From the NCBI GenBank assembly GCA_002746565.1, contig PDPI01000024.1, positions 1 through 64,000 on the forward strand: 64,000 nt of DNA, read 5' to 3'. A program made the position numbers and the translations under genes. This document shows, piece after piece, positions 1 through 7,941 of this stretch. Position 1 is the stretch's first letter; each line of letters opens with the position of its first letter. Under the pieces are notes generated by a model. The model was given only the letters and a program-made list of their open reading frames with translations. It was not told the DNA's origin and made no database searches. The stretch is from Pseudomonadota bacterium. GTDB taxonomy: Bacteria > Campylobacterota > Campylobacteria > Campylobacterales > Campylobacteraceae.

Positions 1-1
1 A

Positions 2-841
2 GGTACATCTGGATATAATACAAAATCAAACACAAATCAATCCACATGGAACAATAACAATATAAACTCCCAAACCATATCATCTGGCAATAAGATAGTA
101 AATGATATGAAGAGTGAGGAGGTTAAGCCGTTTTTGCCATTGGCTGTCGCAGGAGGTGTTGTTGCTGCTGCAAGCTATGCAAATGCTCCAGATGTGGGAG
201 AGGAAGAAAAAACTGGACCTACTGGAAGTGAAATGTTGTTACCACTTGAAGGAGCGGTTGTAATATCTAGTAAAGTTATTGTTAAAGCTAGTCAAGTTCT
301 TACCAAAGGAAAACAACTTACAAAAGTTACAAAAACCAATCCAGTTACAAAACAAAGCATACAAAAACAATTAGATTCTCTCCCAAATGGACAAGGCAAA
401 AACTATATCATTAAACAAAACAAAGATGGATCCTTTAATCTAGCAAGAAAGAAAGGAAATCTAAACACCCAAGAAGCTATAAAAAATGGTGAAGTTCCAC
501 CATTGAAAGTAAGTAAAGAGGGAAATATTTATACGCCTAATGGGGTTAGATCTAAACATGGAAATACTTTAAATGATAGACCTGCTGAATGCTATTCTTT
601 AAATTGCAGAAAAACTGGTGAAGTAGTTAAATACGGAGAAACAACCCGTGGTGAAAGTATGTTTGGAAGAGGTAATCAGAAGAGACATACAAGAACTAAA
701 TTAGAAGAAATGGATGCCAAATATACTAAAATAAGCAATGGAACCAAAAAGCAGATGCATGAAAAGCAACATAAGTTGATAGAAGAGTTTAAAAAGAACA
801 ATGATGGTAAGCGTCCTAAATACAATAAAAATGATTACTAA
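2..841 (+). CDS. 3' end of a polymorphic toxin with GIY-YIG-like nuclease tip (5' partial)
   Basis: The reading frame is open from base 2, so the ATG at 107 in the ORF track is internal and this is the C-terminal part of a larger protein cut by the window edge. A hydrophobic Ala/Val stretch (PLAVAGGVVAAASYA) precedes a basic linker. The last ~90 residues look like a GIY-YIG (URI) nuclease: CYSLNCRKTGEVVKYGETT gives the two short strands, RGNQKRHTR supplies basic residues, and HEKQHKLIEEF followed by GKRPKYN fits the catalytic Glu helix and terminal Asn. Such domains occur as C-terminal tips of CdiA- or Rhs-type toxins. An immunity-like gene follows within 10 bp, which fits. The delivery type cannot be told without the N-terminus. 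Confidence 0.7.
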   Translation, partial: GTSGYNTKSNTNQSTWNNNNINSQTISSGNKIVNDMKSEEVKPFLPLAVAGGVVAAASYANAPDVGEEEKTGPTGSEMLLPLEGAVVISSKVIVKASQVLTKGKQLTKVTKTNPVTKQSIQKQLDSLPNGQGKNYIIKQNKDGSFNLARKKGNLNTQEAIKNGEVPPLKVSKEGNIYTPNGVRSKHGNTLNDRPAECYSLNCRKTGEVVKYGETTRGESMFGRGNQKRHTRTKLEEMDAKYTKISNGTKKQMHEKQHKLIEEFKKNNDGKRPKYNKNDY

Positions 842-850
842 GGAGATAAA

Positions 851-1255
851 ATGAAATTATGGATGAGTGCGGAATGTGATATTGATATTGGTGATAAGGA
901 GCTTTTTCCTAGAAACCATGTAGAAGATACAATTAATGCGAAAATTCAAAATAAGTATTATGAACTTGAACTAGTTCAATGGAACTGTATCATTATCTTA
1001 ATGAAAGATGATGATACAAATTTTAATGAGCGTACAATATATTGGAAGAAAAAAAAGGATATGGATTTTCGTTTAAAGATTAACTATAAGGAATTTGATG
1101 AAACAGACGATCTAGGACGTCAAAAACTTATCTACCAAATGTTAGAAAGGAGTTTAGATATTTTGCTCAAAAAAGGATTATCTAAACAAGGAATTGAAGA
1201 TCTAAGAACAGATGTTAGGGAAATAGCTATTGCTAATTCTTGGATTGAACCATAA
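851..1255 (+). CDS. probable immunity protein (Imm44-like)
   Basis: A 134-residue acidic, cytoplasmic-looking protein with no signal peptide or membrane segment. Its Shine-Dalgarno AAGGAG overlaps the toxin stop codon, so the two genes are tightly coupled in the toxin-immunity order. The N-terminus MKLWMSAECDIDIGD and the mid-protein KKKKDMDFRLKI resemble, from memory, the Imm44 family of immunity proteins; no search was possible. By position it should neutralise the nuclease tip encoded upstream. The role is inferred from position plus a weak family resemblance. Confidence 0.6.
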   Translation: MKLWMSAECDIDIGDKELFPRNHVEDTINAKIQNKYYELELVQWNCIIILMKDDDTNFNERTIYWKKKKDMDFRLKINYKEFDETDDLGRQKLIYQMLERSLDILLKKGLSKQGIEDLRTDVREIAIANSWIEP

Positions 1256-1306
1256 AGAACCAATAAGACAAAATCCAGATTTAATGTATAAGAAAGGATG
1301 GAAAAA

Positions 1307-1846
1307 ATGAGAAGATTTTATAAATTAGAACAAGAATACGATAAAACGTTTTATGCAGAAGTAGATGATAAGTATGAATTTGATTTTTGGGAAGAAAAGA
1401 TGTATAGACTCCCTTTGGAATACTCACATAAATTTAAAATGAAAAATGGGGATACAATGCCAGATTTTACATATACAAATATTTGTAGTTGCATTTATAG
1501 CAAAAAATTTAAAAATCTCATCAATGAATTCGTATCCCAAAATGAGATAGAATGGATACACTTACAAGTAATCAATAAAGATAATTCTATCAGTGACGCT
1601 TATTACCCAAGATTTATTCCTATACCCCATATGTTTGATGTGCTAGATGAAGAACGTACTATTCTAACAGATCATGGAGATATTATGATACCTTATTTGT
1701 CCGCAGAAAAAACAAGAGATAAACATTTTATAATACTCTTAGAAAACCAATTATACGTATATGTATCTGCAGAATTAAAAAAAGCCATACAAAAAGCAAA
1801 GATAACAGGAGTTAGAAAATTTATAAAAGCAAGAATGGATATTTAA
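1307..1846 (+). CDS. probable second immunity protein (Imm11/DUF1629-like)
   Basis: The track starts at 1298, but AAGG then abuts the ATG; the ATG at 1307 has AGAAAGGA about 8 nt upstream and is preferred (about 179 residues, MRRFYKLEQEYD). A soluble protein without signal peptide. Its C-terminal pattern, with YVSAELKKAIQKAKITGVRKF, resembles the Imm11/DUF1629 immunity family, where a conserved 'ltG..F' ends the domain. It is unrelated to the preceding gene. It may be an orphan immunity gene left from an earlier toxin tip, as is common in CDI and Rhs loci. The family call is tentative. Confidence 0.5.
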   Translation: MRRFYKLEQEYDKTFYAEVDDKYEFDFWEEKMYRLPLEYSHKFKMKNGDTMPDFTYTNICSCIYSKKFKNLINEFVSQNEIEWIHLQVINKDNSISDAYYPRFIPIPHMFDVLDEERTILTDHGDIMIPYLSAEKTRDKHFIILLENQLYVYVSAELKKAIQKAKITGVRKFIKARMDI

Positions 1847-1953
1847 AAAAGACAAAATCTTGGGAGAAAAAACATTAGTTTTTACTATTTGAACAAATTT
1901 ATTTCAATGACCAATGCCTAAGAATTTTTACAGATGGGATCAAAAGGGTATAG

Positions 1954-2097
1954 GTGAATAAACTAATAGCAACACTATCACAATCCTCTGCAAGTGGGAC
2001 CTGGTGGATATTATTTAATCTAGAATATGTTTTGCTAGTTTCCACTTTTATTGTTCTGTTGATATATTATTTAGATAGAAAAAATAAAAGCAAATGA
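1954..2097 (+). CDS. 47-residue single-pass membrane micro-protein
   Basis: Too short for the track. A GTG start preceded by AAAAGGG at a usable distance gives a 47-residue protein: a polar N-terminus (NKLIATLSQSSASG), one hydrophobic helix (WWILFNLEYVLLVSTFIVLLIYYL) and a basic tail (DRKNKSK). A diverged copy lies at 4588-4713 after the last zinc-ribbon paralogue. The two copies keep the SQSS and NLEYVL motifs at protein level, which argues it was once a real gene. I do not recognise the family. Confidence 0.45.
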   Translation: MNKLIATLSQSSASGTWWILFNLEYVLLVSTFIVLLIYYLDRKNKSK

Positions 2098-2111
2098 TCT
2101 AGGATTATGGT

Positions 2112-2543
2112 ATGATAAACAATGAAGAAGAAGCATTGGAACTAGCAGTAAGTTACAATTCAAGTTATGGATTTGTATCAGATCTACTAGAATCAGTGTT
2201 GGATAGATTGGGCATGGAAACAACAGGCACATCAAAACAAATAGGCAAAGATACAAAAAAGATAATACAAGCAAGAAAAGGTAAAGGAGAATCTGCTTTG
2301 GATATTTCTGATTTAGGCTATAGATTTAAAGATAGCGTGTTAAATAATGATCTGTCAAATAATTATTATTCTAAGGCTTATGTAGGATTACAAATGGGAT
2401 TATATGATTTAGATATTGATTATTCAACTAAAAAGCATGAGGAAAATTCATTAAGGAGAACTGTTTTTGATTTAGAATATTTAGGAAATAATTCTGTTAA
2501 TAATGTAAACAATGATGATGATTTTGGAAGTTATAATTTTTAA
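2112..2543 (+). CDS. hypothetical protein, possible detached toxin pre-domain fragment
   Basis: A 143-residue protein with no signal peptide or clear membrane segment. The N-terminal part (NNEEEALELAVSYNSSYGFVSDLLE) and the GTSKQIGKDTKKIIQARKG stretch remind me of the region just before the toxic tip in filamentous-haemagglutinin-like toxins; the Asn/Asp-rich tail is low complexity. No strong Shine-Dalgarno precedes the ATG, so it may be a relic rather than an expressed gene. It sits between immunity-like genes and the zinc-ribbon array. Function unknown. Confidence 0.4.
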   Translation: MINNEEEALELAVSYNSSYGFVSDLLESVLDRLGMETTGTSKQIGKDTKKIIQARKGKGESALDISDLGYRFKDSVLNNDLSNNYYSKAYVGLQMGLYDLDIDYSTKKHEENSLRRTVFDLEYLGNNSVNNVNNDDDFGSYNF

Positions 2544-2570
2544 AGATGTATTGTATAAAAAAGGTTATTT

Positions 2571-3023
2571 ATGGGTGAAAGGATAATGTATTTTATTTTC
2601 TCCTTGCTATGTATAGCTTCTGGATTTTCTGTATTAGTCGATAAAATGGTTTATATTAAAGGCGAATTTGTTGATTTTGGAGACATGGGCTATTTTTACA
2701 TCATTCCAGGAGTTTCAATCATCTGTCTAGGTTTTGCTTCATTGTACCTTGCCCTAAGAAAAACACCAAAAAACTATCATTCAACTGATTGTGTGATGAA
2801 ATGTAAGCAATGCAGGCGTACATTTAATTATGAAGACACAAACAATGGAAAATGTCCTATATGCGATATAGATATAGAGACATTTTATGAAAATAAACAA
2901 TTTTTTAATATCCATAAAAATTCAAAAAGAAAAAAACGCAAGAAAAAGAAAAAACCAATAAATACAACCAAGTTAAATAAAAAAATGGATATTAATAGTG
3001 TAAAATTATTCAAAAACAGATAG
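2571..3023 (+). CDS. zinc-ribbon membrane protein, paralogue 1 of 4
   Basis: A 150-residue protein: two hydrophobic helices (about residues 3-20 and 36-60) with a short loop, then a zinc ribbon MKCKQCRRTF...GKCPIC (CxxC-CxxC) and a very Lys/Arg-rich tail. RBS AAAGG sits 6 nt before the ATG, and MGERIMYF is shared with the third and fourth paralogues. The ribbon follows TM2; with a lysine-rich tail it most likely faces the cytoplasm, with both termini inside. I know no family for it. Position in a toxin/immunity locus suggests an immunity or regulatory role, which is inference. Confidence 0.65.
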   Translation: MGERIMYFIFSLLCIASGFSVLVDKMVYIKGEFVDFGDMGYFYIIPGVSIICLGFASLYLALRKTPKNYHSTDCVMKCKQCRRTFNYEDTNNGKCPICDIDIETFYENKQFFNIHKNSKRKKRKKKKKPINTTKLNKKMDINSVKLFKNR

Positions 3024-3078
3024 TTTAAGCTTTTAAAGACCGGCACGGGCTAAATAGAGATTTAGTCAGTGCTGAAAA

Positions 3079-3161
3079 CGGATTACAGAAAGCGGAAAAC
3101 AGATAACTAGTAAAGTAAGCATTTTTACAAAATGCCTTTTATTTTTATGTTATTCCGTCAG
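3079..3161. repeat. dispersed hairpin repeat, copy A
   Basis: Matches copies at 37455-37530 and 37539-37616. The shared core is GGAAAACAGATAACTAG, then a 7-bp hairpin GCATTTT-TAC-AAAATGC (3119-3135), then a T-rich tail ending near CCGTCAG. The hairpin plus T-run looks terminator-like on the + strand, downstream of paralogue 1. Confidence 0.7.
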
Positions 3162-3174
3162 TTCCAAATTGTCA

Positions 3175-3206
3175 GGCTGATAATTTTTGATAATGCAAAT
3201 TATATT
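3175..3206 (+). repeat. leader repeat upstream of paralogue 2
   Basis: GGCTGATAATTTTTGATAAT and the following AT-rich bases recur almost unchanged at 3576-3605 before paralogue 3, and a shorter GATTTTTGATAAT occurs at 4101-4113 before paralogue 4. The tandem duplication unit therefore carried an upstream leader, perhaps a promoter, with each gene. Confidence 0.6.
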
Positions 3207-3231
3207 GCATGTAAATTTTGTGAGGTAAATT

Positions 3232-3579
3232 ATGTTTAAGCGAATAGGGTATTTTATATGTTTTTTGTATTCTTTTAATCTTGGCATTTTAACATTATTT
3301 GCAAAGAAAGTTCATATAAGAGAAGTGTTTGTAGATTTTAGCAATATGGGTTATTTTCCTATAATATTGGGTATTTTAGCAGTATTGTTTTTATACCTTG
3401 CCCTAAGACCAAAAAGTCATATAAAACCATATCCAAAGCCACCGAAGCAACACAAAGTATCAAACAAAAAACCAAAATTAAAACCTCTAAAATCAGCAAA
3501 GCAACCAAAAAGATCTAATCCAAATAAAAAAATAGATCTGACAAAAAAGAATATAAAGGACATAAAATTATCAAACTGA
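3232..3579 (+). CDS. degenerate paralogue 2 of the zinc-ribbon membrane protein (ribbon lost)
   Basis: A 115-residue protein with the same two-helix N-terminal half (RIGYFICF..., FVDFSNMGYFP) and the shared LYLALR junction. The zinc ribbon is missing and is replaced by a Pro/Lys-rich tail (KPHIKPYPKPPKQHK-like repeats). The RBS GAGG precedes the ATG by 6 nt, so it still looks translated. It differs from its neighbours exactly where the metal-binding domain should be, which implies separate roles for the membrane and ribbon halves, or decay. Confidence 0.55.
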   Translation: MFKRIGYFICFLYSFNLGILTLFAKKVHIREVFVDFSNMGYFPIILGILAVLFLYLALRPKSHIKPYPKPPKQHKVSNKKPKLKPLKSAKQPKRSNPNKKIDLTKKNIKDIKLSN

Positions 3580-3605
3580 TGATTTTTGATAATGCAGATT
3601 ATATT
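3576..3605 (+). repeat. leader repeat upstream of paralogue 3
   Basis: CTGATGATTTTTGATAATGC matches the leader before paralogue 2 (3175-3206), with only a few changes. It overlaps the last codons of paralogue 2. Confidence 0.6.
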
Positions 3606-3630
3606 AGGTTTACATTATATGAGGTGAGTT

Positions 3631-4056
3631 ATGGGCGAAAGGATAATGTATTTTATTGCTTTTCTAGGTTGCTTAAAAATTGGATCTGAAACATTGTTAA
3701 CTAAAACAGCTTATGGTGGACATGCAATTATGGATTTTAGCAGTCTTGGTTACTATTATTTATTGCCTGGAACTCTATCAATCTGTTTTGGTTTTGCTTT
3801 ACTATACCTAGCCCTAAGAAAAACACCAAAAAACTATCATTCAACTGATTGTGTGATGAAATGCAAACAATGCAGACGTGCATTTAATTATGAGGATACA
3901 AATAATGGAAAATGTCCTATATGTAATATAGACATGATAGATATAGAGACATTTTATGAAAATAAACAATTTTTCAATATCCATAAAAATTCAAAAAGAA
4001 AAAGACACAAGAAAAAGAAAAAACCAATAAATACAACCAAGTTAAATAAAAAATAG
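3631..4056 (+). CDS. zinc-ribbon membrane protein, paralogue 3 of 4
   Basis: A 141-residue protein: MGERIMYF start, two hydrophobic helices, zinc ribbon MKCKQCRRAF...GKCPIC and a Lys-rich tail. From the ribbon onward it is nearly identical to paralogue 1, including at DNA level (about 2750-2990 against 3805-4050). The membrane half is much more diverged. That mosaic pattern suggests recent gene conversion or unequal crossing-over. The RBS GAGGTGAG precedes the ATG. Function unknown. Confidence 0.65.
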   Translation: MGERIMYFIAFLGCLKIGSETLLTKTAYGGHAIMDFSSLGYYYLLPGTLSICFGFALLYLALRKTPKNYHSTDCVMKCKQCRRAFNYEDTNNGKCPICNIDMIDIETFYENKQFFNIHKNSKRKRHKKKKKPINTTKLNKK

Positions 4057-4154
4057 ATCTTATAAAAAAGGATATGAAGATTATTAAGCGATTAAGACAG
4101 GATTTTTGATAATTATAATTTTGCGAAGTAAATACTACATAATAAGGTTTGTTC

Positions 4155-4595
4155 ATGGGTGAAAGATTAATATACTTTATTTTCTTTTTGTGTTGTATGA
4201 GTCTTGGAATTCAAACACTGGTTAATGAAATGGTTTATATTAGGGGTAAACTTATTGATTTTAGCGATATGGGATATTTTTACATTATCCCAGGTGTTCT
4301 AATCATCTGTCTAGGTTTTGCTTCATTGTACTTTGCCTTTAGAAAACTACCAAAAAATTATCGTCAAAATGAATCTGTTATGAAATGCAAAAAATGTAGA
4401 AAAGTATTTCCATACGAGGATACAAATGATGGTAAATGTCCAAATTGTAATATAGATACCATAGAAATAGTAAAATTCTATGAAGTGGCAAGAAAGATAA
4501 AAGATGAAAGGTTTTTCAATCCAGAACTTAGATATAAAAGAAAGAGGCGATCTAAAAAAACTAATTCAAATAAGAAAAAAGATTTAAATAGATAA
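4155..4595 (+). CDS. zinc-ribbon membrane protein, paralogue 4 of 4
   Basis: The track starts at a TTG (4149), but the ATG at 4155 gives the family N-terminus MGERLIYF with AAGG 7 nt upstream, so this start is chosen (146 residues). It has two hydrophobic helices (LIYFIFFLCCMSLGI; YFYIIPGVLIICLGFASLYF), a zinc ribbon MKCKKCRKVF...GKCPNC and a basic tail. The membrane half is closest to paralogue 1 and the ribbon is the most diverged of the three. It is followed by a decayed copy of the 47-residue micro-protein. Function unknown. Confidence 0.65.
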   Translation: MGERLIYFIFFLCCMSLGIQTLVNEMVYIRGKLIDFSDMGYFYIIPGVLIICLGFASLYFAFRKLPKNYRQNESVMKCKKCRKVFPYEDTNDGKCPNCNIDTIEIVKFYEVARKIKDERFFNPELRYKRKRRSKKTNSNKKKDLNR

Positions 4596-4713
4596 ATTAA
4601 TAGCAATACTATCACAATCTTCTACGAGTAGAATTTGGTTATTGGTTAATCTTGAATATGTTTTGATAGTTTTTGTTTACATCGTGTTCTTATACACCAT
4701 TTTGATAAAATAA
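4588..4713 (+). pseudogene. decayed copy of the 47-residue membrane micro-protein
   Basis: The frame from 4588 reads DKLIAILSQSSTSRIWLL then NLEYVLIV, clearly matching the micro-ORF at 1954-2097. The GTG start of that copy is ATA here, and no replacement start or good RBS is visible. It overlaps the end of paralogue 4 in another frame. Confidence 0.45.
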
Positions 4714-4734
4714 ATCTATTTTGCTATAATACGG

Positions 4735-4740
4735 ATTATT
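4735..4740 (+). promoter_or_regulatory. -10 box of the lipoprotein gene
   Basis: A TATAAT preceded by TTTTGC, about 10 nt before AAAAGGATT (the RBS) and 17 nt before the ATG at 4757; it fits the Campylobacter sigma-70 -10 element. Confidence 0.55.
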
Positions 4741-4756
4741 TATAAAAGGATTCAAA

Positions 4757-5314
4757 ATGAAAAGGTTGTTTAAGAGTTTTAGTGGTGTGGCACTTGCTTT
4801 ATCGTTGATGGTTTTTACAGGTTGTTCTACTAGTCCGGATGTTCCTTTGGAGCCGATAGGGGATAGTTTTAAGTTTGAAAAGATTGCACTTAATTTCGAA
4901 CAATACCATTTTCCTAAAACAAAAAAATATCAATCCAAGGATGATGTGGAAAGGAAGCTAAACCAATCAATACTAAAGCATCTAAAAACCAATGATATGT
5001 TTGATGGTAATTCTCCTGAAAAATTGGAGATAATAGTGTATTGGAGAAGAATCTTTGCTGGAGAAGATTTGCCTTTTGAAGCTATGAGAAGTGACAAGAT
5101 AGCCTCTCCTAGGTTGGGATATGATATAAAGATTGTTAAAAATGGAAATGTTTTGAGAAGCCTAAAAGAAACGGAATTGTTTCATAAACCAGATTTTGTA
5201 ACAGGTTTAAGATATTTTGCATTTCTAACAGAGGGTGATGAAATAGAAAATAGAGCCATTGAAGCTTTAGGTAAGCATGTTGTAAATAAAATAAAAGATT
5301 TTAAAAAGAAATAG
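4757..5314 (+). CDS. predicted lipoprotein of unknown function
   Basis: 185 residues with a Lys-Arg N-terminus, hydrophobic core and lipobox FTGC (Cys at about residue 23), so it should be lipidated and placed in the outer or inner membrane. The mature part has no motif I know. RBS AAAAGGA lies 6 nt before the ATG. It stands alone between the toxin region and the oppositely oriented pyrC, behind its own promoter. In 5315-5436, between it and pyrC, I see no clear terminator. Confidence 0.7.
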   Translation: MKRLFKSFSGVALALSLMVFTGCSTSPDVPLEPIGDSFKFEKIALNFEQYHFPKTKKYQSKDDVERKLNQSILKHLKTNDMFDGNSPEKLEIIVYWRRIFAGEDLPFEAMRSDKIASPRLGYDIKIVKNGNVLRSLKETELFHKPDFVTGLRYFAFLTEGDEIENRAIEALGKHVVNKIKDFKKK

Positions 5315-5436
5315 TTATCCATAATTCCATATGGCAAGACTTTTAGATGGAGAGGTGCAGACAGGCAAGCAATAGCTTGAGATGGCGAAGCAGTATAGTT
5401 AAAAGGGTGTGGATATAGAGAAGATCTAAAAAAATC

Positions 5437-6450
5437 CTACAAATATTCCCAACTTAACTCTTCGCCTGCAAAAAGTGGTACTACTCCATCATAATCTTTC
5501 TTTACTTTGAAAGGTTTTTTCTCCAAAATGATCTGCTTTTTTGGTGGTTTGAAATTGTAAATTTTTTGAGCATTGTCGCTTATGAAAGCTTGTAGGTTTT
5601 CTAGTTTTTGGTATTTTTCAAAAAGTTCGCATAGGGCGGGTAGGGCGATTGGGGAGGTAAAAACTCCTGCTGCACAGCCACAACATTCCTTTTTGTGGAT
5701 AGGATGAGGTGCTGAGTCGCTTCCAAACATTACTTTTTTGTGGGCATTTAATGCTACATGTAAGAGTGCTTCTTTGTCTTCTGGGCGTTTTGGTATGGGT
5801 TTACAAAAATGGTGAGGATTCATCATGCCACCAATGACATCATCTAAAGTTAGGTAAAGATGATGTAAGGTTATGGTTGCGTAAAGATTTTCGTAGCGCT
5901 CTAGTAAATCAACGCTTGTTTTAGTAGTTATGTGTTCCATTATGATTTTTAGTTTTGGAAATGAGGATACTAATTTTTCATAAATATTTGCAAATTCAGC
6001 TTCCCTATCCATCACAAAACCATTGCTTTCTCCATGGACGCATAAGGGTATTTCAAGCTCACCCATTGCATCTAAAGTTTTAGCAAGGAAATAAGAATTT
6101 ATGTTTGAAACTCCGCCACTTGAATTTGTAGTAATTCCCGCTGGATAAAGCTTGATGGCGCTTATATATGGTTTTGCTTTTTCAAGAAATTTTTTATCGT
6201 AATCATCCCTGAAAAAAAGCGTCATGAGTGGTTCAAACTCGTGGTTTTGACAGGCATTTTGGATGCGTTTTTTGTAAGATACAAGTTCACTAATGTCAGT
6301 TATGGGCGGAACCAGGTTTGGCATTATGATTCCAGCACTAAAATACGCAGCACTCAAGGGAGCGACGATATTTAACATATCGCCATCCCTTAAATGTAAG
6401 TGCATGTCTAGGGGATTATTTAAAATAATTTGATTATTTTTCAAGATCAA
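5437..6450 (-). CDS. pyrC: dihydroorotase
   Basis: Zinc-dependent amidohydrolase that closes carbamoyl-aspartate to dihydroorotate in pyrimidine synthesis. Visible: metal ligands MHLHLRDG near the N-terminus, the carbamylated Lys in AIKLYPAG, His in CVHGES and MEHITT, and the catalytic Asp in FGSDSAPHP. At 337 residues it fits the short PyrC class. Its start lies inside the end of the TRAP binding-protein gene (17-bp overlap), so the two are probably cotranscribed although functionally unrelated. Confidence 0.95.
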   Translation of the reverse strand: MILKNNQIILNNPLDMHLHLRDGDMLNIVAPLSAAYFSAGIIMPNLVPPITDISELVSYKKRIQNACQNHEFEPLMTLFFRDDYDKKFLEKAKPYISAIKLYPAGITTNSSGGVSNINSYFLAKTLDAMGELEIPLCVHGESNGFVMDREAEFANIYEKLVSSFPKLKIIMEHITTKTSVDLLERYENLYATITLHHLYLTLDDVIGGMMNPHHFCKPIPKRPEDKEALLHVALNAHKKVMFGSDSAPHPIHKKECCGCAAGVFTSPIALPALCELFEKYQKLENLQAFISDNAQKIYNFKPPKKQIILEKKPFKVKKDYDGVVPLFAGEELSWEYL

Positions 6451-7504
6451 ACATGCTTTTTAGATAATAATGTTCAGAAATCTTTGTCCAAGCTCTGGCT
6501 TTATTTTGATAATCCCTTTGTGAGTCGATTATCTCTTTTGTGATACCACCTTTTTTCTCTAGCTCAGCTATGATTTGGTCATTTGCTTTTTTCATAGCTT
6601 CTAAGACAGATTTTGGAAATTGCATGATCTTAACGTCTTTAAAATTGGTATTTAATTCATTTAAAGCCTTGATATTCATGTTAAAATGCTCATAGTTAAA
6701 ATCAGCAGACACCGCTTGCATAGCAACTTTTACGATAGCTTGTAAATCTTTTGGAAGCTTGTCATAAGCTTTGCGATTTATCAAAAACTGAGTATCGCTT
6801 GCTGGCTCATGCCACGCTGAATAATAATATTTAGCAACCTTTTGAAAGCCCATTTTCATATCAAGTGCAGGGGCGACCCACTCAACTGCATCTATGGTTC
6901 CTCTCTCAAGTGCGGTGTAAAATTCGCCTGGCTTTATACTTGTAACCACGGCTCCAAGTTTTGAATATATTTCACCTGCATAGCCTGGGATACGGATTTT
7001 CAAGCCTTTTAGATCTGCAACTGATTTGATTTCTTTTCTAAACCATCCGCCCATTTGAACGCCTGTATTTCCTCCAGGAAATGAGTAAACACCTTGTTTT
7101 TTGTAAACTTTTTCCATTAGTTGCTCACCACCGCCATAGTAAAACCAGCTGTTAAATTCAGCATAGTTCATACCAAAGGGCATGGATGTGAAAAATGGAG
7201 TGTTTATATCTTTTCCTTTCCAAAAATAAGATGCCGAATGTCCCATCTCATAGTTTCCAGCCTTAACCATATCTAGTATGCCAAATGGTGCTTTATGTAC
7301 ATTTGAAGCATGAACCTTTACTTTCAAGCGACCATCGCTCATCTGTTCAACTAACTTTGCAAAGTTGTTAGCTGGAGAAGTTAGTGGGCTAAGGGTGGCT
7401 GGCCAAGACATGGCAAGCTTCCACTTGTAAGTTTTTTTGGCAAAAGCACTTGGGCTAAGAGCTAAAAGCAATCCTGCACATATCAATAAAACATTTTTTT
7501 TCAT
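6434..7504 (-). CDS. TRAP transporter solute-binding protein (DctP family, TakP-like)
   Basis: Periplasmic binding protein with a Sec signal ([22 protein letters not shown]) and DctP-family motifs: the [23 protein letters not shown] region, and [18 protein letters not shown] with the substrate-coordinating Arg before it. The WHEPAS stretch resembles the TakP/2-oxo-acid and lactate subgroup. No DctQ or DctM permease gene lies in the window, so it is an orphan or uses a permease encoded elsewhere. A -10 box lies upstream on the minus strand. The substrate is not certain. Confidence 0.85.
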   Translation of the reverse strand: MKKNVLLICAGLLLALSPSAFAKKTYKWKLAMSWPATLSPLTSPANNFAKLVEQMSDGRLKVKVHASNVHKAPFGILDMVKAGNYEMGHSASYFWKGKDINTPFFTSMPFGMNYAEFNSWFYYGGGEQLMEKVYKKQGVYSFPGGNTGVQMGGWFRKEIKSVADLKGLKIRIPGYAGEIYSKLGAVVTSIKPGEFYTALERGTIDAVEWVAPALDMKMGFQKVAKYYYSAWHEPASDTQFLINRKAYDKLPKDLQAIVKVAMQAVSADFNYEHFNMNIKALNELNTNFKDVKIMQFPKSVLEAMKKANDQIIAELEKKGGITKEIIDSQRDYQNKARAWTKISEHYYLKSMFDLEK

Positions 7505-7538
7505 TTTATTCCTTTGTTTGAGTTTTGTTTGAAGGGCT

Positions 7539-7544
7539 AGTATA
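7539..7544 (-). promoter_or_regulatory. -10 box for the dctP-like gene/pyrC
   Basis: On the minus strand TATACT follows a T-run, about 35 nt before the ATG of the binding-protein gene, with AAAGGA as RBS between them. Confidence 0.45.
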
Positions 7545-7641
7545 TAAAAATTTTCCTTAAATCATGGGTTTTTTTGGAAAAATTGTTATTTTATTTTGTA
7601 AAGTTTACTCAAAGTAATAATCAATAAGATGCGGGCGAATT

Positions 7642-7941
7642 TTACTTGCAGATTAAATATCTACTAACAAACCATCTTGCAATTTCATGGGAGCTAAAGG
7701 ATATCTCCCTTTGATCAGGCGGTATGGATAATAATCTTAACTTTGAATGTATAATGCCATTTAGTAAATACCCAAAACATAAAAGGCAAAATCCTATAAA
7801 CAAATCATACTTCACATACCCAATTATCCCAAAAATAAAAGGAAGCCCATAAAGCAAGGCGACAATCAAGTAAGAAATAAGCTTGCAGAGGAAAGTTTTG
7901 GGCTTTGGAGTTGGTTCTAGGGTGTTTTTAAGCTCATCCAT
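7642..7941 (-). CDS. small two-helix membrane protein
   Basis: 99 residues with two hydrophobic helices (about 24-43 and 48-65) and a soluble C-terminal tail. The start codon overlaps the yajQ stop by one base (TAATG), so it is the last gene of the dehydrogenase-yajQ unit. It is too short to be the DctQ subunit of the nearby TRAP binding protein. No family recognised. Confidence 0.6.
   Translation of the reverse strand: MDELKNTLEPTPKPKTFLCKLISYLIVALLYGLPFIFGIIGYVKYDLFIGFCLLCFGYLLNGIIHSKLRLLSIPPDQREISFSSHEIARWFVSRYLICK

Noticed and set aside
107-841. ATG at 107 as true start of the toxin gene
   Set aside because: The frame is open to the window edge and there is no RBS before 107; the gene is cut at its 5' side.
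2071-2274. 67-residue minus-strand ORF
   Set aside because: Shadow of the plus-strand 2112-2543 ORF; no RBS and low-complexity Leu/Cys composition.
3974-4156. 60-residue minus-strand ORF
   Set aside because: Antisense of the Lys-rich tail of paralogue 3; Phe-rich product typical of reversed A-rich DNA.
7642-7941. 99-residue membrane protein as DctQ subunit of a TRAP transporter
   Set aside because: Too short, only two helices, and it belongs to the yajQ unit by overlap.
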